From assembly GCA_028819835.1 (NCBI GenBank), contig JAPPKR010000126.1, positions 1-29,029 of the forward strand: a stretch of 29,029 bases of DNA, given 5' to 3'. This document shows positions 1-8,906 of the stretch, one piece after another; positions within the stretch are counted from its first letter, which is position 1; each line of letters opens with the position of its first letter. The notes beneath the pieces were generated by a model, which had not been told where the DNA came from, searched no databases, and was given only the letters and a program-made list of their open reading frames with translations. Made by a program: the position numbers and the translations under genes. Origin of the DNA: a bacterium. GTDB taxonomy: Bacteria; Actinomycetota; Acidimicrobiia; UBA5794; ZC4RG35.

Positions 1-275
1 CCGCCATGAGCGTGGAGTTGTGCAATGAGTGTCACCCCTTCTACACCGGAGAGCAGAGGCTGGTCGACACCGGCGGAAGGGTCGAGCACTTCCAAAGGCG
101 CTACGGAAAAGCGGCCGAAGTCCGCTCCAAGCGGTACCGCAAGAGAACCACCGCTCTAACTGAAGCACCTTCGTCCGCCCCCGAGGAGGCGGACGCCGAG
201 GGGTCTTCGACACCCGCCGCCGGAGAGTCGACTCCGGATACAGGACCCGAGGTGCTGAGGACCGACGACGCCTAA
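1..275 (+). CDS. rpmE: 50S ribosomal protein L31, 5'-partial
   Basis: Structural protein of the large ribosomal subunit. The visible part contains the L31 hallmark [10 protein letters not shown] followed by [18 protein letters not shown], which is diagnostic. The N-terminal third of the family, including the first half of the zinc site, is missing because the window starts inside the gene. The ATG at 6 is therefore an internal Met (residues before it are in frame), not the start. The retained Cys pair (CNEC) fits the zinc-binding type. After the core there is a C-terminal tail of about 45 residues rich in Ala, Glu, Pro and Ser, longer than in the minimal L31. It lies 16 bp ahead of the DUF1385 gene and heads the translation block. 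Confidence 0.95.
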   Translation, partial: AMSVELCNECHPFYTGEQRLVDTGGRVEHFQRRYGKAAEVRSKRYRKRTTALTEAPSSAPEEADAEGSSTPAAGESTPDTGPEVLRTDDA

Positions 276-291
276 CCAACCCCTGTTCGCT

Positions 292-1275
292 TTGAGGGCC
301 GAATCCCAACCTGTCCCAGCGCCTCAATCCGAATTACTGACGGTAGGGGGGCAAGCCCTGATCGAGGGCGTGATGGTCCGCGGCCCGGAAGCCTGGGCTG
401 TGGCGGCCCGACGACCGGATGGGGTGATCGTGGCCGAGCGGAGGGAACTTCCCCGCCTCTCCACCCGAAGCTGGGCCGCTCGAGTCCCATTCCTGCGAGG
501 CATCCTGGTCCTGTTTGAATCGCTCAATCTGGGATTCCGCTCCCTGGCCTGGTCCGCAGAGATCGCAGCACAGGAACCGGGGGAAGATCCGGACGGCGCC
601 GAGGGCCCGCGGGAAACGCTCGGCTGGCAACTCTGGGTGTGGATGGCGGTGGCTCTCTCTTTCTTCGTGGCGTTCTTCATGGTGGTCCCCGCCACCGTCG
701 CCCGGCTGACGGCGGGCGAATCCGGGCTGGCGTTCGGGTTCTTGGAAGCGGTCATCCGACTTGGCCTGTTCATCGGGTATCTGTGGGCGATCGGCCGGAT
801 GGCGGACATCAAGAGAGTATTCGCCTACCACGGCGCCGAGCACATGACCATCCACGCCTACGAGCAGGGAGAGCCTCTATCCGTGGAGACTGTTCTCAAG
901 TACCCGCCCGAGCACCCACGGTGCGGGACCAACTTCCTCTTGCTGGTGGTGATCATCTCGATACTGGCCTTCGCCCTGGTGGGCAACCCCGGTTGGCTGG
1001 TCCTGATCCTGAGCCGGGTGGTCCTCATCCCGGTAATCGCGGCCATCGCGTACGAGATCCTGAAATTCGCCGGGAGGAAGCAATCGGATGTCCTGGGCAG
1101 ATGGCTTGCCGCGCCCGGACTGTGGCTGCAGAAGCTAACCACCAATCAACCCGCCCCGGACCAGGTCGAGGTGGCCATGACCAGCCTGCTGGCGGCGGTG
1201 GACGCCGCCGAATCCGACCGTCTGGTGACCACCGGAGCCATACCCTCAGTGGTTATGGAAGCCCTGAGCCGATGA
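292..1275 (+). CDS. DUF1385 (YqhQ-like) integral membrane protein
   Basis: A 327-residue member of the DUF1385/YqhQ family, whose biochemical role is not established. Family hallmarks are GGQALIEGVMVRGP at residues 19-32, YHGAEH at 179-184 and HPRCGTNF at 208-215; these conserved His/Glu/Cys residues have led to the label 'metal-dependent enzyme' in databases. Four hydrophobic segments are visible at about residues 114-136, 147-168, 214-231 and 234-260. The start is a TTG without a clear ribosome binding site, chosen because the GGQALIEGVM motif is normally close to the N-terminus and no better start precedes it. The stop overlaps the prfA start (ATGA). A position between rpmE and prfA is a recurring arrangement for this family, so a translation or envelope link is possible but unproven. 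Confidence 0.88.
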   Translation: MRAESQPVPAPQSELLTVGGQALIEGVMVRGPEAWAVAARRPDGVIVAERRELPRLSTRSWAARVPFLRGILVLFESLNLGFRSLAWSAEIAAQEPGEDPDGAEGPRETLGWQLWVWMAVALSFFVAFFMVVPATVARLTAGESGLAFGFLEAVIRLGLFIGYLWAIGRMADIKRVFAYHGAEHMTIHAYEQGEPLSVETVLKYPPEHPRCGTNFLLLVVIISILAFALVGNPGWLVLILSRVVLIPVIAAIAYEILKFAGRKQSDVLGRWLAAPGLWLQKLTTNQPAPDQVEVAMTSLLAAVDAAESDRLVTTGAIPSVVMEALSR

Positions 1276-2366
1276 CCGATCCGGTTTGGCGGGAGCGCAT
1301 CCCCGTGTTGGAGCGGCAACTGGCCGAAGTGGAGATGTCCATGGCACAGCCGGATGTGATCTCCGACCACCGGCGGCTGGCCGAAGCGGGCCGGCGCCGG
1401 GCGGAGCTGTGGCCGATCGTGAAGACCGCCCGCGCCTGGTTGGCAGCCGTGGAGGAGGCCGGGGAGGCGGAGGAGTTGGCCGAGTCCGACCCGGGGCTCC
1501 GCGACGAACTGCTGGAGATGGCCGAGGAACGGCGTCGCGACGCCGTGTGCCTGGAGAAGGAGTTGGAGATCCTCATGGTCCCCGCCGATCCCGACGACCA
1601 TCGGGACGTGATCCTGGAGATCAGGGCGGCGGCCGGAGGCGACGAAGCCGCCATCTGGGCCGGGGATCTGCTTCGCATGTACCAGAAGTTCGCCGACCGG
1701 CACGGTCTGCGCACCGAGGAGATGGACGCCTCTCCCTCCGGAGTGGGCGGATACAGCAAGGTCTCCTTCGCCGTCAAGGGTCGCGGATCGTATGGGATGC
1801 TTCGTTATGAAGGCGGCGTGCACCGCGTGCAGCGGGTGCCCAGGACCGAGTCGCAGGGGCGGGTCCACACCTCCACGGCCACCGTTGCCGTCTTGCCGGA
1901 GGCCGACGAGGTGGAGGTGGAGGTGAGCCCCGATGAAGTCCGGGTGGACGTGTTCCGCTCCTCCGGGCCCGGCGGCCAGTCGGTCAACACCACGGATTCG
2001 GCGGTCAGGATCACCCATCTCCCCACCGGTCTGGTGGTGAGTTGCCAGGATCAGAAGAGCCAGTTCCAGAACAAGGAGAAGGCCTTCCGGGTGCTGCGCG
2101 CCCGGCTGTACCAGTTGGAGATCGAGCGTCGCCAAGCCGGCATCGCCGGCCAGAGACGGTCCCAGGTGGGGGGTGGCGACCGATCGGAGAAGATCCGCAC
2201 TTACAACTTCCGGGAGAACCGGGTGACGGACCACCGGATCGGGCTGACCCTCAAGTCGCTCGACCGGGTGCTGGAAGGGGAGATCGACCAGATGACCGGC
2301 GAGTTGGCGGCCCGGGACCGGTCCGAAAGACTGGTCTCCTCCCTTTCGGCGCCTGCATCGGACTGA
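1272..2366 (+). CDS. prfA: Peptide chain release factor 1 (RF1)
   Basis: Class I release factor that reads UAA/UAG and triggers peptidyl-tRNA hydrolysis on the ribosome; 364 residues, normal family length. The catalytic GGQ is at residues 234-236 within SSGPGGQSVNTTDSAVRI. The region ESQGRVHTS identifies RF1 rather than RF2. The tripeptide anticodon position, usually PAT or PVT (PxT), reads PRT at residues 190-192. The C-terminal part retains the RTYNF and VTDHRI(G/N)LTLK blocks. The start ATG overlaps the DUF1385 stop by 4 bases, so an upstream extension of the open frame to 639 is only a shadow. PrmC, which methylates the GGQ glutamine, is encoded immediately downstream. Confidence 0.97.
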   Translation: MTDPVWRERIPVLERQLAEVEMSMAQPDVISDHRRLAEAGRRRAELWPIVKTARAWLAAVEEAGEAEELAESDPGLRDELLEMAEERRRDAVCLEKELEILMVPADPDDHRDVILEIRAAAGGDEAAIWAGDLLRMYQKFADRHGLRTEEMDASPSGVGGYSKVSFAVKGRGSYGMLRYEGGVHRVQRVPRTESQGRVHTSTATVAVLPEADEVEVEVSPDEVRVDVFRSSGPGGQSVNTTDSAVRITHLPTGLVVSCQDQKSQFQNKEKAFRVLRARLYQLEIERRQAGIAGQRRSQVGGGDRSEKIRTYNFRENRVTDHRIGLTLKSLDRVLEGEIDQMTGELAARDRSERLVSSLSAPASD

Positions 2367-2380
2367 CCCTCTCGGCCCCG

Positions 2381-3211
2381 ATGGGTTCCCCGGCTCTCTC
2401 CCCCCTGCAGATTTCCCGCCGCAGCCGGCTCCCCTACCACGAGGTGCGGCGTCTGATCGAGACTCTCACCGAGGACCGCGTGGAGGCCGACCGGCCCCTG
2501 CCCCCAACAATCGCGGCAGCGACCGAGACGCTGATCAGAAAACGCCGAGCGGGCGTCCCTCTCCAATACCTGGAGGGCTACGTGGACTTTGGCCCGATAC
2601 GGGTGTCTGTGGACGAGCGGGCCCTGATACCCAGACCCGAGACCGAGCAGTTGTGGGAACTGGTCACGCGGTTGGTTCCAACTTCTCTAGCGTCGGTGAT
2701 AGTGGACATCGGAACCGGCTCGGGCGCCCTGGCCCTGGCCCTGGCTCACTCTTATCCGCAGGCGGAGGTCATAGCAACCGACATCTCTCCCGAAGCCCTG
2801 GAACTGGCCCGGGAGAACATCGGGAACAACCGCTGGGAGGCAGGGCGAATCCACGTCCGGGAGGGCGATCTATTCGACGCCGTCCCTGGCTCGTTGCGAG
2901 GCGAGGTGGACATAGTGGTCTCCAATCCGCCCTACGTTGCTGAGTCGGCGTGGCCCGGGCTTCCGGCCGAGGTGAAAGCCGAGCCCTACCAGGCCCTGGT
3001 GGCCGGGCCTCGCGGCACCGAGATTCTGGGGAGGCTGGCTGCCGAGGTCTGCGATTGGCTGAGGCCATCCGGGACGGTGGCGGTTGAAATCGGCGAGGAC
3101 CAGGCCGATGAGGTGCTGGAGGCATTCTGCGTCGGGGGCGTCGCCGCCAGGGTCCACCGCGACCTGGCCGGACGATCCCGCTACCTGTGGGGAGGCCCGG
3201 TCGGATCGTGA
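2381..3211 (+). CDS. prmC: Release factor glutamine methyltransferase PrmC (HemK)
   Basis: SAM-dependent N5-glutamine methyltransferase that modifies the GGQ glutamine of RF1/RF2; 276 residues as expected. Visible motifs: IPRPETE at 83-89, the SAM-binding DIGTGSGA at 109-116, an acidic end of strand 2 near TDIS (133-136) and the catalytic SNPPYV at 181-186. The N-terminal helical substrate-binding domain occupies about residues 1-75. The ATG at 2381, 14 bp after prfA, is chosen; the open frame extends upstream only as an overlap of prfA. Adjacent prfA gives the substrate. The stop overlaps the next gene by GTGA. Confidence 0.96.
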   Translation: MGSPALSPLQISRRSRLPYHEVRRLIETLTEDRVEADRPLPPTIAAATETLIRKRRAGVPLQYLEGYVDFGPIRVSVDERALIPRPETEQLWELVTRLVPTSLASVIVDIGTGSGALALALAHSYPQAEVIATDISPEALELARENIGNNRWEAGRIHVREGDLFDAVPGSLRGEVDIVVSNPPYVAESAWPGLPAEVKAEPYQALVAGPRGTEILGRLAAEVCDWLRPSGTVAVEIGEDQADEVLEAFCVGGVAARVHRDLAGRSRYLWGGPVGS

Positions 3212-3771
3212 CCACCCCCCTGCTGGGCCGCGCCCGCGAACTGCTCGCCGAAGGGAGGGTGGTCGGAGTACCCACCGACACCGTCTACGGGCTTGCCGCC
3301 CATCTCTCGGCCCAGCGGGCGCTATTCGAAGTAAAGGGACGCCCTCCGGAGAAGGCGATCGCCGTGCTGGTGGGATCGGTGGCCGACGCCTTGGAAATGG
3401 CCGTGTTCCCACCGGCCGCTCGCGAGTTGGCCGAGGCCCATTGGCCCGGTCCGCTGACCTTGGTTCTCTCTTACAGAGGCTCTGAGGCGGACAGCGGCCC
3501 GAAGACCGTGGGACTCCGGATGCCGGATCATCCGGTCGCCCTGGAACTGCTGAACCTGTGCGGGCCGCTCGCCGTGACATCCGCCAACCGGTCGGGGGAC
3601 TCCCCGGCCCACTCCCACCTGGAGGCCCAAGACATCTTCGGCGACCGGATAGAACTCTATCTGCCGGGCGTGTGCCCAGGAGGCGTGGCCTCCACCGTCA
3701 TCGAAGCGTTGGCCGACTGCGATCCGAAGGTGCTGCGACCAGGTCCGGTCACCTTGAAGGATGCGAGCTGA
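3208..3771 (+). CDS. tsaC: L-threonylcarbamoyladenylate synthase (Sua5/YciO/YrdC/YwlC family)
   Basis: Makes threonylcarbamoyl-AMP from threonine, bicarbonate and ATP for the t6A37 modification of ANN-decoding tRNAs. The protein has 187 residues, i.e. the short TsaC form without the Sua5 C-terminal domain. Motifs: VPTDTVYGL at 21-29, KGRPPEK at 43-49, HWPGPLTLVL, GLRMPDHP and TSANRSGD. The start is taken as the GTG at 3208, which overlaps the prmC stop (GTGA), rather than the GTG-type start 21 bases upstream, because the family begins just before the VPTDTVYGL strand and the overlap is typical of this block. It is the last gene of the translation operon. Confidence 0.94.
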   Translation: MTTPLLGRARELLAEGRVVGVPTDTVYGLAAHLSAQRALFEVKGRPPEKAIAVLVGSVADALEMAVFPPAARELAEAHWPGPLTLVLSYRGSEADSGPKTVGLRMPDHPVALELLNLCGPLAVTSANRSGDSPAHSHLEAQDIFGDRIELYLPGVCPGGVASTVIEALADCDPKVLRPGPVTLKDAS

Positions 3772-3919
3772 AAGGCAGCGGATTCAAAAACCCCGACGGC
3801 GATAGTTTTCCGGTGGACCTGCCCATTGGTGTGGACTACAACGCTGTCTTGGTAAGGACCGTATCCCAGATTGAAGAGATGGGCTGTTTGTTCAAAGGGC
3901 GCGCGGACGCGAAACAGGG
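3772..3919. other. Intergenic region between convergent genes
   Basis: 148 bp between tsaC (+) and the acyl-CoA synthetase gene (-), visibly less GC-rich than the flanks. A plus-strand frame stays open to 3923 but has no plausible start, no ribosome binding site and no recognisable motif. I see no convincing terminator hairpin. Confidence 0.4.
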
Positions 3920-5506
3920 CTAGGAAGGGCGAAGGGCCCGGCGCATGATCTTGCCGGTTGTGGTCCGAGGGAGTTCGTCGAGGAAGTTCACCTGACGAGG
4001 GGTCTCGTGGGCGGCCAGCCGGGTGCGGACATGCTTCTGAAGATCTGCAGCCAACGCCTCCGACGGTGCGGTGCCCGAGCGGAGCACCACGAAGGCTGCG
4101 GGGACATGACCCCGGATCTCGTCGGGAACCCCCACCACCGCGCACATCGCCACCGCCGGGTGGCCCATGAGGCACTCCTCGATCTCTCCCGGACCGATCC
4201 GGTACCCCATCGAGGTGATCACATCGTCCTTCCGGCTGCGGAACCAGAGGTACCCGTCGGAGTCCTCGATCCCCAGATCGCCGGTGAGAAGCCACCCGTC
4301 CCGGTACTTCTCGACTGTGGCTTCGGGTCGGTTCCAGTAGCCGAGCATCATCACCGGATCGGGGGCGCGCACGCATATCTCCCCCTCCTCACCAAGAAGC
4401 CGGTTGCCGCCCTCGTCCTGGACCACCACCTCATGGCCGGGGATCGCCCGACCCATCGACCCGGGCCGCACCGGCCAGACCGATGCGCAGTTGCCCACCA
4501 CCAGGTTGGCCTCGGTCTGTCCATAGCCCTCGTTGATGGGGCATCCGAGGGTCTGCTCCGCCCAATCCAGCATCTCGGACCCCAGCGGCTCACCTGCGGT
4601 GAAGATGGCCCGGAGCGACAGATCGGAACGGCCGGCGCCCGACGCCCGCATCATCTTCAGGGCTGTGGGCGGGAGGAAGGCGAGGGTCACCCCGTGCTCC
4701 GCCATCAGATCGAAGGAGCCGGCGGGATCGAAATCGTCTTCGACGGTTAGCACAGCGATGCCGTAATACCAGGCGGGGATCAGCACATCCATCAAACCGC
4801 CCATCCACGCCCAGTCGGCCGGCGTCCAGATCAGATCCCCGGGACGGGGAGCGAACTCGTAGTAACACTCGAAGGCAGGCAGGTGCCCGAAGAGGGAGCG
4901 GTGGGCATGAAGCGCTCCTTTGGGCGGCCCGGTGGTGCCGGAGGTGTAAATGAGATAGGCAGGATCCTCTGCCCCGGTGTCGAGCGCCCTATCCAGGCCT
5001 GGGCCGGAGCAGAGGGCGTCGAACTCCGCGCCCGTTTCGATCACCGGCAAGTGAGGCGCTGCTTCTCTCACCTTCGCCCGGTTCGCCGGGTGGACGATGC
5101 CCGCCTTTGCGCCCGAGTCGGAGAGACGGTAGGAAATGGCGTCCGGCCCGAACAGGGAGGCGAGCGGGAGCGACACGGCGCCCAGTTTCCACAGAGCGAG
5201 ATGAGCCAGGCCGACCTCGACCGATTGCGGCGCCACGATCCCCACCCGATCTCCCCGTCCGATCCCCTGTTCGGCCAGACCACGAGCGAGCCGATCCGAA
5301 CGATCGGCCAACTCCCCGAAAGTGCGCCGGGAGATCCTCCCCGGCCGACGCTCCGCCACCAACGCCAACGCGTCGGGATCCTGTTGGTCGGCGCATGCCA
5401 CTCCCAGATTGAACCGGGCAGGGATCTCCCACCGGAAGCCTTCCACCAGGGACTTGTAAGTCATCCCCTCATGGGGGACCAGTACCCGCCGTTCAGGCAA
5501 ACCCAA
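3920..5506 (-). CDS. AMP-forming acyl-CoA synthetase (acetyl/medium-chain type)
   Basis: ANL-superfamily enzyme that activates a carboxylate through an acyl-adenylate to its CoA thioester; 528 residues. Motifs in order: phosphate loop YTSGTTGPPKG (187-197), GYGQTE (327-332), WLLTGD (405-410) and the C-terminal catalytic Lys519 in TTTGKIMRR. The beginning FRWEIPARFN and the segment around DWAWMGG resemble acetyl/medium-chain acyl-CoA synthetases, but the acid substrate cannot be read from the sequence. The TTG start at 5506 is preferred because GAGGAG lies about 6 bases upstream; an internal ATG at 5464 is the alternative. It is the last gene of a leftward run with the methyltransferase (33 bp gap) and aminotransferase genes. 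Confidence 0.92.
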   Translation of the reverse strand: MGLPERRVLVPHEGMTYKSLVEGFRWEIPARFNLGVACADQQDPDALALVAERRPGRISRRTFGELADRSDRLARGLAEQGIGRGDRVGIVAPQSVEVGLAHLALWKLGAVSLPLASLFGPDAISYRLSDSGAKAGIVHPANRAKVREAAPHLPVIETGAEFDALCSGPGLDRALDTGAEDPAYLIYTSGTTGPPKGALHAHRSLFGHLPAFECYYEFAPRPGDLIWTPADWAWMGGLMDVLIPAWYYGIAVLTVEDDFDPAGSFDLMAEHGVTLAFLPPTALKMMRASGAGRSDLSLRAIFTAGEPLGSEMLDWAEQTLGCPINEGYGQTEANLVVGNCASVWPVRPGSMGRAIPGHEVVVQDEGGNRLLGEEGEICVRAPDPVMMLGYWNRPEATVEKYRDGWLLTGDLGIEDSDGYLWFRSRKDDVITSMGYRIGPGEIEECLMGHPAVAMCAVVGVPDEIRGHVPAAFVVLRSGTAPSEALAADLQKHVRTRLAAHETPRQVNFLDELPRTTTGKIMRRALRPS

Positions 5507-5539
5507 CCGCGCTCCTCGGGAGGCCCGGCGCCAGGCGAG

Positions 5540-6277
5540 CTATCCCACCGGTGACGACGATCCGGGCCGACCCGGGAGGCGAACGGCGTGGATCAGCCTG
5601 ACCGGGACCCCATCCAACAGTTCATCCCCGGCGCGTTCGATCCGGAAGCCGGCCTTCTCCAACAGCCCGCCTAGGCGATCGGTGTCTATCTCGTGGAAGA
5701 ACCCCGGCTCACCGTGCCGGCTGTCGTCGTAGGAGTCGTGCCGAGGGTGGGCGGGATCACTGAATTGCTCATCCAGGAGCAGCAGGCGACCGTCCGCCTT
5801 CATCACCCGCCCCAGCTCCGTGCACGCAACCTCGGCATCTCCCCAGTGGTGAACGCAGTTGATGGACCAAGCGCCGTTCACGGAGGCATCGTCAAGAGGG
5901 ATCTCCTCTGCCTTGCCCTTCATGATTGACAGGCGGTCCCCCAATCCCGCCTTCAGGCGGCGAAGCCTCATAATCCCTCTCATCAGCGGTGAAGGGTCCA
6001 AGGCAATGACCCTTCCGTCGCCCACCCTGCGGGCGGCGGCCAGAACAGCCGGGCCCATTCCCGCCCCCACATCCAACATCGTCTCTCCCTCGACCGGGTC
6101 GACCAGACCCACCACCGCCACGTTAACGGGCGACGTCCAGAGTTGGGGGGCGTGGCGCAGGTACCGGACCTGGTGCCACCATCCCTCGTGCTCATGCCCA
6201 TGGTGATGCCCTGAGCCGTGATGCTCATGGCCCTCGGCGCCCTTCCTCTGCTCTTCCATATTCTTTTCAGATGCCAT
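5540..6277 (-). CDS. Class I SAM-dependent methyltransferase with His-rich N-terminus
   Basis: 245 residues. The first ~35 residues contain a histidine cluster (HEHHGSGHHHGHEHEGWWH), followed by a Methyltransf_11-type Rossmann core: motif I LDVGAGMGPAVLAA, motif II ending in ALDPSP, and a motif IV region NGAWSINCVHHWGD, then DGRLLLLDEQ. The His-rich leader may bind a metal ion; it could also be a low-complexity leader without function. The ATG at 6277 is chosen because GGAGG stands 7 bases upstream; the longer open frame to 6346 would overlap the preceding aminotransferase gene. The gap to that gene is 19 bp. Methyl acceptor unknown. Confidence 0.85.
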   Translation of the reverse strand: MASEKNMEEQRKGAEGHEHHGSGHHHGHEHEGWWHQVRYLRHAPQLWTSPVNVAVVGLVDPVEGETMLDVGAGMGPAVLAAARRVGDGRVIALDPSPLMRGIMRLRRLKAGLGDRLSIMKGKAEEIPLDDASVNGAWSINCVHHWGDAEVACTELGRVMKADGRLLLLDEQFSDPAHPRHDSYDDSRHGEPGFFHEIDTDRLGGLLEKAGFRIERAGDELLDGVPVRLIHAVRLPGRPGSSSPVG

Positions 6278-6296
6278 TCGCCAGCCTCCGTGGTTC

Positions 6297-7592
6297 TCAG
6301 ATCTCCAAAAGCGCCTCGGCCGCCGCGGCGAGGGCCGTATCCACATCGTCTGTTGTGTGAGCCGCCGACAGGTACCAGAGACCCCTTCCGATCAATCTTA
6401 TGCCCCGCCGGTGCATCCCTGCCACGAAGCGCCCGTAGCGGGCTGTGTCGTAGGAAAGGGTGTCCCGGTAGTCCCGGATGCGCTCGGCGGCCGTGAATCC
6501 GGTGTGGAACATGGGGCCGGGACCCTCCACTCGCAGTGGCTGACCCGCCTCCATGGAGACCCGCCGAAGACCCTCCATGAGCTCGGCGCCGAGGAGGTAG
6601 AGGTGTTCGTGGACCCTTTCTGTCTCCAGGATGGCCAGGGTGGCCGCCGCAGCCGCCACAGTGGGATTCGAGGTGTTCATGGTCCCGGCGTGCAGCGCCC
6701 TCCCCTCGGCAACGTGCGTCATGACATCTGCCCTCCCGGCTAGTGCGCTGATCGGAAACCCGTTGGCCATGGCCTTGCCGAAGGTGGCGAGATCGGGAAC
6801 CACCCCGAAATGCCCTTGGGCGCCGGCCATTCCCAGCCGGAACCCGGTGATGACCTCATCGAAGATCAGCAGCGCTCCATAAGAGGAGCAAAGAGAACGC
6901 AGGCCCTCCAGAAACCCCTTGGCGGGAAGGATGCAGCCGCTGTTGCACATCACCGGTTCGGTGATCACCGCTGCTATCCCGTCCGGATCGGAGGCAAGAG
7001 CTCTCTCCACTGCGTCCAGGTCATTCCAGCAGGCAGTGGTCACTTCGGCATCCGAGGAGACCGGACGGCCTTCCGTCCAGGGCAGCGGCCGCGGGCGCAG
7101 CCGGGAGCCGAGCGCGTCCGCAGAGGGGGCGGAGACACTCACCGCCACATTGTCGAACCAGCCGTGATAGTGGCCTTCGAACTTCAAGAAGCGCTCCCTC
7201 CCGGTGTGCACCCGCGCCGCCCGGATGGCGGCGTGCACCGCCTCCGAGCCGCTCAGGCTGAACCGCACCAGGTCGGCGCAGGGAACCAACCGCCCGACAG
7301 TCTCGGCCAACTCCACCTCGGCAAGGTGCTGTCCGGCGAAGATCTGCCCGGAGGCGGTCGCCCTGGCCACAGCCTCCACCACCTCGGGCCGGGAGTGGCC
7401 GAGAATCAGGGGACCCTGGCTGAGGGTGAAGTCCAGGAAAGTGTTCCCATCCACGTCGGTGATCCGGGTTCCCCGACCCGACTCATAGAACATGGGATGG
7501 GGATGGTCGTGCGACCGGAACTGACTGGAAACCCCTCCGGCCAGCACTCTCTTGGCCCGCTCGAAAAGCTCCGCCGACCTGTGATACTTCAT
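6297..7592 (-). CDS. Class III PLP aminotransferase, glutamate-1-semialdehyde aminomutase-like
   Basis: 431 residues of fold-type I PLP enzyme. Visible: SLSGSEAVHAAIRAAR (112-127), HYHGW (141-145), the PLP-contacting DEVITGFR (245-252) and the Schiff-base Lys273 in DLATFGKAMANGFP. This set matches the HemL-like branch, but its setting beside glycerate kinase, PIG-L deacetylase and acyl-CoA synthetase, away from tetrapyrrole genes, argues for a catabolic or specialised transaminase or aminomutase rather than the housekeeping HemL. The ATG at 7592 follows a GGGGCGGAG stretch. The glycerate kinase gene ends 43 bp upstream and the methyltransferase begins 19 bp downstream, consistent with one transcript. 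Confidence 0.88.
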   Translation of the reverse strand: MKYHRSAELFERAKRVLAGGVSSQFRSHDHPHPMFYESGRGTRITDVDGNTFLDFTLSQGPLILGHSRPEVVEAVARATASGQIFAGQHLAEVELAETVGRLVPCADLVRFSLSGSEAVHAAIRAARVHTGRERFLKFEGHYHGWFDNVAVSVSAPSADALGSRLRPRPLPWTEGRPVSSDAEVTTACWNDLDAVERALASDPDGIAAVITEPVMCNSGCILPAKGFLEGLRSLCSSYGALLIFDEVITGFRLGMAGAQGHFGVVPDLATFGKAMANGFPISALAGRADVMTHVAEGRALHAGTMNTSNPTVAAAAATLAILETERVHEHLYLLGAELMEGLRRVSMEAGQPLRVEGPGPMFHTGFTAAERIRDYRDTLSYDTARYGRFVAGMHRRGIRLIGRGLWYLSAAHTTDDVDTALAAAAEALLEI

Positions 7593-7635
7593 CTCCGCCC
7601 CATCTTACGACCTGGCTCCGACCGGTAGTCCCTGC

Positions 7636-8904
7636 TCACCCCGCCACCAACCACAGGTCGCCCACGTTAACGCCGGTGGGTCCGGTGACAACCAGGTCAC
7701 CCGACGACTCCAGGAAGGAAGAGGAGTCGTAGCGACGGAGGTGTTCCCGCCAATCCAGGCCCGCGGCTCTGCCCCGCTCGATGGTTCCCGAGTCCACCAA
7801 GCCCCCTGCGGCGTCGCTCTCCCCGTCCACGCCGTCGGTGGCGAAGCCTCCGAAGACCCCCCGTCCCCGCTCGGCCAGCCCTGCAGCGGCCACCAGGGCG
7901 GCGTGTTGGTTCCGGCCTCCCCGTCCCGGCGAGGAGGCATCGATCCTCACCGTGGTTTCCCCCCAGTAAACGCGCACCTGGTCCGCCACGGCCTTTTCCA
8001 TCACCTCCCGAGCGGCTGGCTCAGCCTCTCCCACAACCGGGGACGTCACCGTCTCCGCCGGGATCCCGCGGGCCCCCAGTTCGACGCGGGCCGCCCGGGC
8101 CGCTTCCATCCCGTCCGCTATCACCCGGTGCGGGTGCCGGACCGCGGAACGGGCCACCGGACGGGAGGACTCGAGAAAGGCCATCACGGAGGGCGGCACC
8201 CTCTGGGACAGCCGGTAGTCGGCCAGCACCGCCCGGGCATCCTCGGGAGTGGTCCCGTCCGCCAGCGTGGGACCGGAGGCCACCGCCGAGGCGGGACCGT
8301 CCACCACGTCGGAGATGAGCAGGGTGGCCAGGGGTCGACCACCGGCTATCCGGGTTATCCCCCCGTTCTTTATGGAAGAGAGATGCCGTCGGACAACGTT
8401 CATCTCCGAGATGGGGACTCCCCCGGTCACCAGCGCCCGACCCGCCGCCGTCAGGTCATCGAAGGTGATCCCCGGGGCAGGGACCTCCATCAGGGACGAC
8501 CCGCCGCCCGACACCAGCGCCAGAAGCAGTTCATCGGGATGGCCCTCCGCGGCCAGAGAAAGGGCTGCCCGGCCCGCCGACAGGCTGGCCCGGCCCGGAT
8601 AAGGATGATCTCCCACCATCACCTTCAACCGAGGATGGGGAGAGGGCCGGTGGTGATCGGAGATGATCAAGCCGCCCACCAGGCGGGAGGACAGAAACCC
8701 GGCGGCTCCGCGGGCCATGCCGTGCGCCGCCTTCCCCACCGCCAGGATCCGCACTCCCCCCCTGGCTTCGACCGTATGGCCTCCCACTTGCAGCCGATCC
8801 CCCGAACCTGACAGGTGCCTCTCGATGACGAGGCAGGGATCCACCGAGCGGAGGGCCGCCCGGTAGGCGGCCAGAAACGCCCCTCGGAAGGATCGGTTCG
8901 CCAT
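7636..8904 (-). CDS. Type II glycerate 2-kinase (DUF4147/MOFRL family)
   Basis: Predicted to phosphorylate D-glycerate (class II kinases usually give 2-phosphoglycerate), feeding serine or glyoxylate breakdown into glycolysis; 422 residues. The N-terminal DUF4147 domain shows AVGKAAHGM (55-63), LVSGGGSSLM (130-139), NVVRRHLSSIKNGG (169-182) and ISDVVDGPASAVASGPT (197-213). The C-terminal MOFRL domain shows GRGGRNQHAALVAA and a terminal FATDGVDG segment. The start ATG at 8904 is 2 bp after the PIG-L stop; longer upstream frames run through that gene and are rejected. Substrate assignment rests on family alone. Confidence 0.9.
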   Translation of the reverse strand: MANRSFRGAFLAAYRAALRSVDPCLVIERHLSGSGDRLQVGGHTVEARGGVRILAVGKAAHGMARGAAGFLSSRLVGGLIISDHHRPSPHPRLKVMVGDHPYPGRASLSAGRAALSLAAEGHPDELLLALVSGGGSSLMEVPAPGITFDDLTAAGRALVTGGVPISEMNVVRRHLSSIKNGGITRIAGGRPLATLLISDVVDGPASAVASGPTLADGTTPEDARAVLADYRLSQRVPPSVMAFLESSRPVARSAVRHPHRVIADGMEAARAARVELGARGIPAETVTSPVVGEAEPAAREVMEKAVADQVRVYWGETTVRIDASSPGRGGRNQHAALVAAAGLAERGRGVFGGFATDGVDGESDAAGGLVDSGTIERGRAAGLDWREHLRRYDSSSFLESSGDLVVTGPTGVNVGDLWLVAG

Positions 8905-8906
8905 CC

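Noticed and set aside
1146..2234. 362-residue antisense frame opposite prfA
   Set aside because: Shadow of prfA; no domain recognisable.
3772..3923. Plus-strand open frame continuing after tsaC
   Set aside because: Protein-like near its end but lacks a start codon with ribosome binding site, and shows no known motif; it merely ends at the acyl-CoA synthetase stop.
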